Below are positions 46,279 to 57,031 of a DNA stretch of 64,000 bases, one piece after another. A program made the position numbers and the translations under genes. The notes below the pieces were generated by a model, which worked only from the letters and a program-made list of their open reading frames with translations, made no database searches and was not told the origin of the DNA. Within the stretch, counting starts at the first letter, position 1. Each line of letters begins with the position of its first letter. The stretch is taken from contig JBBHKE010001902.1 in assembly GCA_037447655.1 (NCBI GenBank), forward strand, positions 248,062 through 312,061. The letters are read 5' to 3'. Source of the DNA: Zygnema cylindricum. Lineage: Eukaryota; Streptophyta; Zygnematophyceae; Zygnematales; Zygnemataceae.

Positions 46279-47396
46279 TGTTATAATTTAGAAATCTTTA
46301 GTTCAGTACATAGAACTATGAGAGGAGACTAAAAAGACTTAGAATATTATATAAGTAGTTTTATGTAATACTTACATTTATTAGTATTACATAGCAAAAG
46401 TACAATAGAGTGTATTGTACTTGTTTTACGGAGTTTCATCGACACGGATCACGCAGCACACAATTGGAATCGCCGGAACACACGGACAAAATCTGGTCCA
46501 GATACCTCGGAAAATGTATGGTATAGCCATTTTTGGAGTCATACGGATAACTTCGAAATATGTTTTACGGCACATTTTTATGATCATTAAATGGAAACGT
46601 CCGGATATTTCGAATATGTGTTGTATGATATGATTTATGATCATTGGTTTCGAGTGGTGTCAACTGACGCGATTCACCTAGGACCACAAGCATGATTCAC
46701 ATGGGACCGCAAGTGACAAGGCGTGATTTACGTGGGACCACAAGTGAAAAGGTGTGATTCACGTGGGACCACAAGTGACGAAACACTCAAGTGCTTCGTA
46801 CTACACTACGATAGTCAGCTGGACTTTAGCGACTAGCGTGAGTAAGCACCTATAACATTTTGTACGGTTCGCCATCTGAAAATATTTGAATAAGCATTGT
46901 TTTGTAGTTTAGTGTAATAAAAATTAGTGTTTTATTAATTAGGATTTTGGGAAATAATAATTAAGTTTTTCGAGGTACTCACGGTACAGTAAAGTACAGG
47001 CTAGATACTTTGTCGTTAGTCATAATAGTTTTGTAGTACAGTCACCCGAATTAGTGTGACCAGTAGATACTCAGTGTGAGTATATAGTTTAGGACTTACC
47101 AAATTTTGTATTATCCAGTTTTGGGATTATGACATTTTAGGGGCAGTTTTTAGGAAACTTCCAGGAGTCATATGTTATGGTTTACTTTGTCATTTGGGCT
47201 CCAATTTCAGGAATTGTCAGTTTACTCTGTTTTTTATCACTGTGAGAAATTTGAGGCATATTGGCCATTTGAGTCATATTTTGTATAAGCTGAAAGTTGG
47301 CTGTTGAGTGGGTGCTTGATAGCTTTTGCTTTTTTCCATGTCTACTTCCACTACTACTGTTGGTCCTCATCCTGCAACGTTGGTTGTAGGAAAACA
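46279..47396 (+). repeat. 5' LTR of B2
   Basis: Starts TGTTATAATTTAGAAATC and ends GTAGGAAAACA. About four tandem units of roughly 33 bp containing GTGGGACCACAAGTGA lie at about 46670-46785, as also in the 3' LTR (51995-52100). The last 59 bases code the gag leader MSTSTTTVGPHP, starting with ATG at 47338-47340. Confidence 0.9.
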
Positions 47397-48200
47397 GGTT
47401 ATGGACCTTTTGTCAAAAATTCCTATCTTCAATGGCCAAAAGTATGCGTATTGGGCGGCGATGGTTGAATCTTTGTTTGGAATAGCTGACTTATTGGGGG
47501 TCTTGGATGGCTCCCTTGATGAAAGAGATCCAAGTTGGGAGAAAAAGAATTCAATGGCAAAGAACATTCTAATTTTTTGTAATTTAGATAATATGGTCAT
47601 GTCTCGCCCGAAAATAAAGAAGGCGAAGGAGATTTGGACATCACTGAAATCCGCTTTTGAAAAAGCGAATGTCCAAGAGGAGCTCTTGGTGGCTGGAAAA
47701 ATTTGGGGGTACAAATACTCGGGGGGAACTATGGTCGCGTATTATGACACCTTTCGTGCACTAATTGATGCACACTCTTCTGCTGAGGGATCATTTCCTG
47801 AGTTTCAGCAGGCTGCTTTGTTTATCAGAGGACTTCCTAGTAGCATGAAAGGTGTGTTTGCTCAGTTAAAGAATCATGATAAAGCTAGTTTGTCATTTCA
47901 ATTAGCATATAATCTTATATTGGAGGAAGAGTCTAATACTAAACTCCTTGAAAGAGAAGGAAAGGTTGAAGCTTTTGCAACAGATTTTGACAAAAGAGCT
48001 CAGTTAAATCAAAATAGGAATCAGTTTAACCAGAATCAAAATCAATTTAATCAGTTTAATCAGAGGCCAAATAGACAATCTTCTACTGCTTGTTTCTATT
48101 GTTTTGAGAAGGCTCAAGGATACAAGTACTGTCCTAAGTTGAAAATGGCTAATGAGACGCGTCATGGATACCAATACTGTCCTAAGAGGAAAAGCACTAA
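47338..48200 (+). pseudogene. B2 gag, starting inside the LTR
   Basis: An open frame from the LTR ATG at 47338 to 48306. Residues 1-20 come from the LTR; then VMDLLSKIPIFNGQKYAYWAAM and IWTSLKSAFEKANVQEELL are typical of the copia gag domain (UBN2-like). A glutamine/asparagine-rich linker (NQNRNQFNQNQNQFNQFNQ) precedes the zinc knuckle at 48094-48135, CFYCFEKAQGYKYC, in which the His ligand is Gln. A tandem duplication of about 50 bp (48113-48160 and 48161-48211) follows and repeats the GYKYCPK part. The frame then leaves the pol frame near 48200. gag would form the particle and bind element RNA. Confidence 0.85.
47397..47410 (+). other. Primer binding site of B2 (half-tRNA type, one base changed)
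   Basis: GGTTATGGACCTTT follows the LTR: the first eight bases match the initiator tRNA-Met anticodon-arm complement, then the match weakens. It is translated as part of gag (KQVMDLL). Confidence 0.75.
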
Positions 48201-51200
48201 TGAGACAGGTTTATACAGGTCGGGTTGGCAACAAAGCCAATATCACCAAGGCTTTTGTAGAAATTCCTACTCGTGGAAATGCTCTCTTTTCAGCTTCTGG
48301 AACTAATGCAGTTGAGTCTGTGAGCTTCAATGAGCAAGAGGAAGCGGGGTTATTTGTTATGGCGGCAGCAATGGAGGGTCCCAAGGATGCAGGTTGGATC
48401 ATGGACATAGGAGCATCGGCCCACATGTGTTGGAACAAGGGAGCTTTTACAAATCTGCAGCAAACGTCTCCAAAGAGTATATACTATGCTTGTGGGATGA
48501 GTGTTCAAACCTCAGCTCAGGGTGATGTATCTTTAATGGTAGATGTGGGGGGAAAGTTGGTAGAGAGAACTCCTCATAATGTTTTGTATGTTCCAGACTT
48601 TAAAAAGAATGTTTTCTCTACATCATTAGTGGAAAGCAAAGGCTTTGAAGGCATTCTGAAAGAAGGTAAACAGGTTGTTAGCAAAAAAGGAAAAGTAGCA
48701 ATAACACGAACTAGAGATGCTAGCAAAATGTACAGGATCGATATGGCTGAATATAAAGAAAATGATGTTGTCTACTATAGTGTCCAATATGATAATGAGT
48801 TGTGGCAAAAGAGATTAGGACACATGAATTATGATAGTCTAAAGAAAATGGTGAATTCGAGAAAAGTTGATGGAGTTTCTCTCACCTCTCATCCTATAAA
48901 ATCATGTGATGGTTCTTCACTTGGCAAGATCCACAGATTGCCATTTCCACATGAATCAGACCACAAATCGGAAAAAGTTCTGCAGCTAATACATTCTGAT
49001 GTTCTCGGTCCTTCACAAGTGGCTTCAGCTGGATGCGTCCACTATATGGTCACATTTACAGATGACTACTCGAGGTACACCAAAGTTTACTTCATGCAAC
49101 ATAAAAGTGAAGTGTTTACTCACTTCAGACACTACAAAGCATGGGCGGAAAATTTCATGGAGTTCTAGTATTAGCGCTGAGGTCAGACAACGGGGGAGAA
49201 TACACGTCAAAGGAATTCAAAGAAATTCTCCTTCAGAAAGGTATCAGTCACAATCTTACAGTTCCATATACACTCGAACAGAATGGTTTTTCTGAGAGAT
49301 TAAATAGGACAGTGACAGAGAGTGCTCGGTCCATGCTTGCAAATAAAGGGCTAGATTTGAAATTTTGGGGTTGAATCACTTAACTGTGCAGTTTATATTA
49401 AAAATAGAATTGCTTCTAGATCTGTTACCACTACACCTTATGAGCTGTGGACAGGAGAAAAACCTGATGTTAGTCACTTTAGGATCTTTTCCAACAAGTG
49501 TTTTCTTTTAGATACTTCAAAGGAAAGTGGAAAATGGAGGCTAAAGGCCTACTTGGGATTTTCATGGGGTATGATGATACTGCGAAAGGATATAGAGTCT
49601 TTCTATTTGAGAAGCAGAAAGTGATTTTCTCTAGGAATATCCAGATTAAAGATTAATAAGATTCGGTTGACCTTTTTAAAGTGCCAGATCAACCGGCAAA
49701 ACAAAAGCAGGAGTATGTCATTTTTCACCATATGCAGCGAGTCTACTTTCCACCGGCAAGTGGGACACCTCTTCCTTCAGATCCTTTGTTGCCTTCACAA
49801 GATGCTTCAACACAAGCTATACCTTAGGCGGAAATAACTGCTACAAACTCAGTACAAGCTCAAGTTACGGTTCGACCAAAACATAAAAATTAGAGGTTGC
49901 CGACGATTTCAGCCTCAAAATTATCGGGGGGAAAGAGATCTAGCAGCTGTCTCCAAGCAAGCTCTCACTTTGTTTTTTCTGCAGCTACAGAGGAGCCTCT
50001 AACGATCCAGGAGGCCTTCTCATCACCTGAGAGAAATCAGTGGATCGAGGCGGCAAACGATGAAATGAAGTCTATTATGGAGGCACAGACATGGGAGTTG
50101 GTGGATCTTCCTCCAGGCAGAAAAGCCATCGGCAGCAAATGGGTATTCAAGGTGAAGCTAAACCCGGCCAACACCATTGAAGGTATAAGGCCAGACTAGT
50201 GGCCAAAGGGTACAATCAAAAAGAAGGTATTGATTTTGAAGAAACCTTCTTTCCAGTTATTAGATTTCCTACTGTCACAATTTTGCTAAGTCTAGCGGCT
50301 ATAGAAAATATAGAAATATAACAAATGGATGATATAACTGCTATTTTTATGGAGAGTTAGAAGAGACCATTTGTATGACACAGCCTGATATGTATGTAGA
50401 AAATAGATAGGAGCAATTGGTGTGTAAACTGATGAAATCTTTGTATGGGCTGAAACAAGCCCCCAGACAATGGAATTTTAAGTTAGATGAGTTTTTGACC
50501 GGGCTAGGTTTTAAGAAAATTAGGTTGGTCATTTTGTATATGTTTTACACGGGGAGGATGGGATAATTTACATTGTGGTATATGTAGATGACTTATTATA
50601 AATAAGTAAGTCAATAGATGAAATAAACCGCATTAAAGCGGCTTTAATGTCCAGGTTTGAGATGAAGGACCTCGGTGAGGCCAAGTATATCTTAGGTATA
50701 CAGGTAGAAAGTTACAGAGCCAAAAGGATGATTATGTTGACTTAGAAAAAAGCGTTAGGTAAAATGTTGGAAAGATTTGAAATGAAAGATGTGAAAAGAT
50801 CTGTAACTCCCATGGAATTTAGGCAGAAATTGGAAAGAATTGTTACAGATTCAGACATAATGGTTGGTGAGAGTCTACAGACAGGGGAGAAAGAGTTTAT
50901 GGCTTCAAAGTTATAAAGACAGGTAGTTGGAAGTCTTATAAATTTTATGAATTGTACGAGACCTGACATTGCAACAATTGTAGGAGTCTTGAGTAGAAGT
51001 CTGCAGAATCCCAAAAGGGCAGACTAGGAAGAAGCGAAAAAAGGGTGTTGAGATATCTTGCAGGTACTCGAAATCTCATGCTTGTACTTGGAGGAGGAGA
51101 GGTGAAAATACAGACGTGGAGCGATGCTAGCTATGGGGTCATGCGAAGCCAAAAATCTACGACTGGCTTTGTTTTGAAAATTGGCGATGGAAATTGCTGT

Positions 51201-51570
51201 TGGAGTAGAAAATTACAAAAGGTTACAGCTCAATTCACAATGGAGTCAGAATATATGGCAGCAGCTTTCGCCTTCAAGGAGCTTCTATGGGTCAAGTCCA
51301 TTTTACAGGAACTTGGGTATATGCAAACTGGTCCTCATGCTATCTAGTGTGACAACTAGGCAGCCATTGCAATTGCCTCTAACCCCAACCATGACTTTAA
51401 GAGCAAACACATGGATGTTAGACTTCACTATGTTAGAGAAAAATTACTTGCAAAAGTCATTAAATTGTGTTATTTACCGGACGAGAAGATGGTGGTTGAC
51501 ATGTTAACAAAAGCCCTTCCTGCTCCTAAGTTACAATTTTGCAAAGATGCTATTGGAGTAAGTGAGTAAC
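48200..51570 (+). pseudogene. B2 pol: protease, integrase, RT, RNase H, broken
   Basis: Open frame 48152-49168 covers protease (WIMDIGASAHMC: the Asp-Ser-Gly box is Asp-Ile-Gly) and integrase zinc region and start of the core (RLGHMNYDSLKKM; CDGSSLGK has lost one Cys; IHSDVLGPSQ; FTDDYSRYTKVYF). Core continues in 49141-49374 (LRSDNGGEYTSKEF, LEQNGFSERLNRTV). Linker 49380-49890 has stops. RT starts in 49897-50199 ([14 protein letters not shown]), breaks, and keeps [11 protein letters not shown] near 50440 and YVDD at 50581-50592. RNase H 51045-51347 (WSDASYGVM, TMESEYMAA) ends with LTKALPAPKLQFC at about 51505-51545. Inactive as it stands. Confidence 0.9.
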
Positions 51571-51592
51571 TGGGTCTAAAGATTTAGGGGAG

Positions 51593-52709
51593 TGTTGTAA
51601 TTAAGAAATCTTTAGTTCAATACATAGAACTATGAGAGGAGACCAAAAAGACTTAAAATATTTTCTAAGTAATTTTATGTAATACTTACCTTTTTTAGTA
51701 TTACACTAGCAAAAGTACAATAGAGTGTATTGTACCTCTGCAGGTTTTACGGAGTGGCGTTGACACGCGTCACGCAGCAGACAATTAGAATCGCCAGAAC
51801 AAACGGACAAAATCTGGTCCGGATACCTCGGAAAATGTATGGTACGACGATTTTTGGAGTCATACGGATAACTTGGAAATATGATGTATGGCACATTTTT
51901 TATGATCATTAAATGGAAACGTCCGGATATTTCAAATATGTGTTGTATGAAATGATTTATGATCATTGGTTTCGAGTGGTGTCGACGGACGCGATTCACC
52001 TAGGACCACAAGCATGATTCACATGGGATCCCTAGTGACGAGGCGTGATTTACATGGGACCACAAGTGACGAGGCGTGATTCACGTGGGACCACAAGTGA
52101 AAAAACACTCAGGTGCTTCGTACTACACTACACGACTTTATCGACTACTTTGACTAAGCATCTAAAACATTTTGTACAGTTCGCCATCTGAAAATATTTG
52201 AATAAGCATTGTTTTTTTGTTTAGTGTAATAAAAATTAGTGTTTTATTATTTAGGATTTTGGAAAACAATAATTAGGTTTTTCAAGGTACTCACGGTATA
52301 GTAAAGTACAAGCTGGATACTTTTTTCGTTAGTCATGATAGTTTTGCAGTACGGTCACCCGAAATAGTGTGACCAGTAGATACTCATTGTGAGTATATAG
52401 TTTAGGACTTAGCCAATTTTGTATAATCCAATTTTGGGATTATGACATTTTAAGGGCAGTTTTTGGGAAAATTCAAAGAGTCATATCTTATAGTTTACTA
52501 TGTCATTTGGGCTACAATTTTGGGAATCGTCAGTTTACTCTGTTTTGTATCAATGTGAGAAATTTGAGGAATATTGGCATTTTGAGTCATATTTTGTGTA
52601 AGCTGAAAGTTGGCTGTTGAGTAGGTGCTTGATAGATTTTGTTGTTTTCCATGTCTACTTCCACTACTACTGTTGGTCCTCCTCCTGCAACGGTGGTTGT
52701 AGAACAATT
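51593..52709 (+). repeat. 3' LTR of B2
   Basis: 1117 bp, from TGTTGTAATTAAGAAATC after the purine tract GATTTAGGGGAG. By alignment with the 5' LTR it ends at 52709 with AATT where CA is expected, directly followed by the target duplication GTGTT. The gag leader ATG is at 52651-52653, 59 bases before the end. Confidence 0.9.
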
Positions 52710-52714
52710 GTGTT

Positions 52715-53499
52715 ATGGGCTTGGGGATAGTGCATGGCTACAAGCAACACCAACTTTTTCGACAGTCCGTCTATCGTCTGACCAATTTACTTCTACTCTA
52801 CATTTGCGGTTGGGTTTACCTCACCCTTCGCATTTAGGGGGGGCTCGATGCGTTTGTAATCAACTTATTGATGATGAGGGAATCCATTTGCTTCGTTGCT
52901 CGCATGGGGGGGAACGAACTGTTGCGCATGATTTGGTGCGAGATGCCATTGCTGCCATTGGTGCCGAGGCGGGCTACACTGTCAAACGTGAGGTTTCTAA
53001 TATACTTCCACCTAGGCCCCAATCTAAGGGTTCTCGCAGCCCTCGCGTTGATTTGGTTTTTCTTCACGGTGCTGGGAGGACGCTTGGCGATGTGGTCCTC
53101 ACTGATCCGACTGGGACACACATTTCATCTAGCGCGGCTTCGCATTCAGGTGTGGCGGCTCGGGACGCAGCGACTTCAAAAGAACGAGACTACGCTCACC
53201 GAGACCCGTCGGACCAATTTGTCCCTTTTGCATTGGAGATTTTTGGTTCTTTGGACAAGTATTTCGATGACTTCCTTCGACAGTGTGCGCGACGAACTTT
53301 CGAATCGCGGGGTCCAGGGAGTCCTCCATCAAGTCTACTAGTTGCGTTTTATCGTCAGCGTGTCTCAATTGCACTTCAACGAGCGCAAGCGGCGGCTTTC
53401 CTTCGACGTAGCACACTTGTGGAAGACCGGCGGGGTCTTCCAGACCTTCCGCCAAGGGACCCGGTTCACATCCATGATCTCCGTGGTTGTGGACCTTAG
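52715..53499 (+). pseudogene. Reverse-transcriptase-type ORF fragment, right of B2
   Basis: Continues the ORF cut at 46278 and stays open to a TAG at 53497-53499. It contains LRLGLPHPSHLG, a Cys/His cluster CVCNQL...HLLRCSH....H, then RVDLVF, GDVVLTDP and FVPFALEIFGSLDKYF. This order (Zn-binding cluster, then an Arg-x-Asp...Asp-Val pattern like a restriction-type PD-(D/E)XK core) is one I know from the C-terminal parts of some RT-bearing mobile-element ORFs. The open frame extending left to 52639 is an accident: its first 24 codons belong to the B2 LTR. T-rich DNA with an AATAAA (about 53719) follows. Confidence 0.55.
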
Positions 53500-55228
53500 T
53501 TTGTCTACAGGTAGTCTAGTCTCGGTTTTTTCATTTTATAGGCGTTCTCAATTTGTTTTTGTTTTGTTTTAGTTCTTCGCTCTTGTTAGTATTGTTGTGG
53601 ATCGTTTCAGTCTATAAGCGTAGATTACTTTTTTGTGACTCTTGTAGTCTCCAAATGTTTCTTTTTTTTCAGTTTTACCTTTTTTGTACTCAGATGGTTT
53701 TGCCATCGCAATATTTGCAATAAAGATTGATAGTCGTCTTCAATCGTCACAAGTTGTACTACATCTACAACCGTCACAAGTCAAAGTTCCGATTTCATTT
53801 TCGCACATTGGGACGCTCTTCAAAGTAGTACGGCGAGTCTTCACTACAGTCCAAAATACTTTATCAAAGTACCGATGACAAGGGGACACCCCCTATACGG
53901 AGAATCTTCACAAAATCCAAAGCTACTGTACTTTCCCAAGTTTCGGTTCCAAGCGTCGCGGTTCCATTGGGCCAGTATGCGGGTCAGAAAACGGTCCCTT
54001 TGAAAGAGGCGATGACCCGCAAAAATGGAGTTGCACAAGCTCAATAATTGGGATGGCCGCGGGAAATCAGGCGTACCTGTCATTTGGTACGCTTGTGAAG
54101 TTAGGTGATGTAATGTAATGCAATGCTCTCTCACCACTTACCTAGCCATCCAATTCTTACATTATTTTTACTTTGATTTAGTTTCTTTTTGTTTTTTCTA
54201 GTTGTATTGGTTTGGCTCCAGTGGGCCTGTCTGCGGGTCAAGAATGCGTGCTTTGGAAAGTGGCCCGACTGACGGACCATCGCGTGACGCACGGCAGAAT
54301 TTCGGCTCCAGAAGTTGCTATTTGCCAGGTGGCCGTTTGGAAGATATCCAAGAAGATGGTAAAATCTCACTAGCCAAAATCTTACGGGAAGTACTAATTT
54401 CCCTCTATGGGACTAACCACACTGGCTAAAAGCAACATACGGAGGGACAAGGAAGTACAAAATCATTGGAGGCTACATTACTGTACTGAATCGTGCATGT
54501 TTAGGCATTTCTAGGTGGTGCAGGTCTCCGGTGAAGCGTCCACGTCGCCCCCCCTCCCATAACGCTTTACCTGTACCGTACTTTTATAACGGTTGTTTTA
54601 CGCGTCCCAAAAACGTCGTTGGATCTGCTCCCAGATTCAGACGAATCGTGAACTTTTACGCGACGTCGAAAAAGACTCCATTTCTTCACGGCCGGTTTAC
54701 GTGAAAACGTCTTCCTACTTCCTTCCCATAAAGTACACGCGTAAAAATCTAGCGGCCTGCACGATAGACCGCGGCAGTTGCCATCATTGAGCTTTCACGC
54801 GGGTCTTTCTTTCCGGTTTGCAAAACGACCGACTTTGGACCAAAAAGTCAAAAATGCCTTCTGAGACCGTGGGAGCCACTCCCTTGAGGGAACACTTAGA
54901 ACTACGAACGCTTTGGCGGTGTGGCAGACCGGCTCCGTGACATCCAAGGGTTGAACGTACTTCAGGATTTCAAAATCAATTGCAACCGTGCGATTCGGCT
55001 TGGCCCAATATGGTTTCGAGCCGAACCGAGCCGAACTGAGCCGAGTGCCACAGTACGTACAGTACAGTGCTGTACTGTCGCGTCATCGCCACATAGTGGC
55101 ACTATGTTCTCGACGGGAAGCCGCCCAGCTACAGTACAGGCTCCTAGACCGAATCTCATCGTACGGAAATACGCAATTCCACTACAGTAATGAACCGACG
55201 CTCCGGGAGATTGAAAGCGACTGTACAG
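53500..55228. other. Gene-poor sequence, no gene supported
   Basis: T-rich to 53700, then mixed sequence. Two segments, about 53940-54015 and 54215-54290, share TCCAxTGGGCC and TGCGGGTCA words and may be a diverged direct repeat. Short frames (53844-54137, 54131-54370, 54202-54429, 54921-55190) overlap on opposite strands and show no known motif. At 55040-55150 GTAC and CAGTAC words are dense. Confidence 0.5.
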
Positions 55229-55230
55229 TA

Positions 55231-55769
55231 CACCGCCAATCGTTATTAGCGTGTAAGTTTTTTTAGCGTATAAAAATAATTACCGTGGTGTACGCTATTT
55301 AAGAATTTGAAAATTTCGGAAAAAATCATACATTCTAATTGTTTGGTTATGGTAATTTGGATCTTTGAAAAAATAAATGTCGGTCGCAAACATGCTTACA
55401 CTAATATAGGTCTCCGTACAAAATCTGACAAATCGTACACAAATCGTACATTCACACGGTCGAAACGCGGCTGTCGGACGAATATGTGCGAGCGGGATTT
55501 TTTACGACCTGGTTTTTTTGCCTTTTTAGAACGCACATTCTCATGCGTCCGCGGTTACTAAAACTAATTTATTGTACTTTTTAACTTAAAAGGTACATTT
55601 ATGTACGGTCTGACACTTACCGTACACCACTCTATTTAAGAGACAACGTACTGAAAATAACCCTAAATAGAATAAAGAAAAAAATAGAATGAACTACACT
55701 AATGGAGAATAAATTTAAAAAAAAGCGGGACGGAATTAGTGTACACAACGCTAATAACGATTGGCGGTG
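55231..55769. mobile_element. MITE-like DNA transposon, 539 bp
   Basis: Perfect 21-bp terminal inverted repeats: left 55231-55251 begins CACCGCCAATCGTTATTAG, right 55749-55769 is its exact reverse complement. Both ends are flanked by TA (55229-55230 and 55770-55771), as expected for a Tc1/mariner-type TA target. No transposase frame is present; the 84-codon frame at 55307-55561 has no motif. The interior is AT-rich with several GTAC words. Superfamily is inferred from the TA target only. Confidence 0.8.
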
Positions 55770-55771
55770 TA

Positions 55772-57031
55772 GCGTCTATATGTTGCCTACTAATAATGAA
55801 GATTCCATGACAGTGTATAGTCAGTGTTCATTGCGCGGAGTAATTCGTTTTCTCAAAGTCTTCATCTTCTGACGACTAAGCTTCAGTGCTTGGTCGGTTA
55901 GAAATGTGCAATGCAACACCTAATACATGCCTTTGCTTTCATATGCCTGTATCATGAGTGTTATATTAACTTTCTAAAATGACTTAGTGAGAAAACAACA
56001 TAACATCTCTTAGTGATGGAAAATAACAACATATTTCTGTTACTTTTGATCATAAACTTTGGAATAACAAAATGACAAGTGCACCGGGAAAACGAGTTTG
56101 GAGAGAGTAACACTAAATACTACACAATAGCTAACAAGTCTCTTATCAACTTCATAAAAAAAGCACGATGGCAAACCACTCAAAACATACAAAAACAACA
56201 ATCTTAGGTAAAGTTAGTCCACACTAAGTTACAGCTGGCACTTAAACTTCAAACATTGACACCACTTGACTTAGATTTTTCACAGAATTTGAACTTTTCC
56301 TAACATGTATTCAACAGTTCCCAAGATAATTACAAGATATTGTTAATTACTGTAAGCTCAAATAACACGTGGTTACGAAAAAATGAGGTCACCAGTAGCT
56401 ATGAACAAGAATGCACCACCATTCCAAACCTAGAGGAAAAAATGTTCCGAAATTCCTGCAAATCATTAACATTTGCAATCATACTAATTTAGTCCTCGTC
56501 TTATTAGAAGGCCAAAAACTACTTTGCAAATTTCTGAGCCCTTAAAACATCACATTTATAATATAAAATACAGAAAGGGCAAAAAAAACACTTGAAACAA
56601 CTCAAAAAAGGGCCTAACAGCAAAGAAATACCCCAAAACAAAGGCAACGGACGATGGAGAAAGGCACTGATTGATATATTTGACCAAAAGCTTGTATTTG
56701 TTTTAATCATTGGGTACAACAACAGAAAAAAACCTCGCTTTTTGCTAGAAGTGACTAACAAGAAGTTGGTTCAAGCAGTTGAAAAGATGTATAAAGATAA
56801 GACCTACGTTAACCAACATCCAATATCCGCTGGTCAACTTAAAGTAGAACAGAAGCGTTTCATATGTTTCCATTACTTAATGCACACTCGGGTTTTTCAG
56901 TTTCCTCCCAGTTTTATTTACAAATACAGAGCTGTCCATGGGGCTCGTTGTAAATACCCGCAGTCTATATTCAATAATAATTGCACACTACTAATTGCAC
57001 AATAACTCCGAGCCCCGGTTGATCAGCAAGT
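55772..57031. other. Intergenic region 3' of the IscA gene
   Basis: AT-rich, no recognisable gene. The longest plus-strand frame, 56592-57005 (137 codons), is Lys/Asn/Phe-rich, has no known domain, and lies antisense to the expected 3' untranslated part of the IscA gene. I do not call it. Confidence 0.5.

Larger units (their letters stand above)
46279..52709 (+). mobile_element. B2: full-length Ty1/copia retrotransposon
   Basis: LTRs 46279-47396 (1118 bp) and 51593-52709 (1117 bp), target duplication GTGTT at 46274-46278 and 52710-52714. Internal region 47397-51592 (4.2 kb) has gag, protease, integrase, RT and RNase H in copia order. It inserted into an RT-type ORF, and joining the flanks through one GTGTT keeps the frame of that ORF open. 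All enzymes are interrupted by stops or shifts. Confidence 0.92.

Noticed and set aside
52639-53499. An apparent fusion gene joining the copia gag leader (MSTSTT...) to a nuclease-like domain
   Set aside because: The leader lies in the 3' LTR of B2 and the rest is flanking sequence after the GTGTT target duplication. The fusion is an accident of insertion, not gene capture.
56592-57005. 137-codon plus-strand frame as a gene
   Set aside because: No known domain, poor codon composition, and antisense to the likely IscA 3' end.
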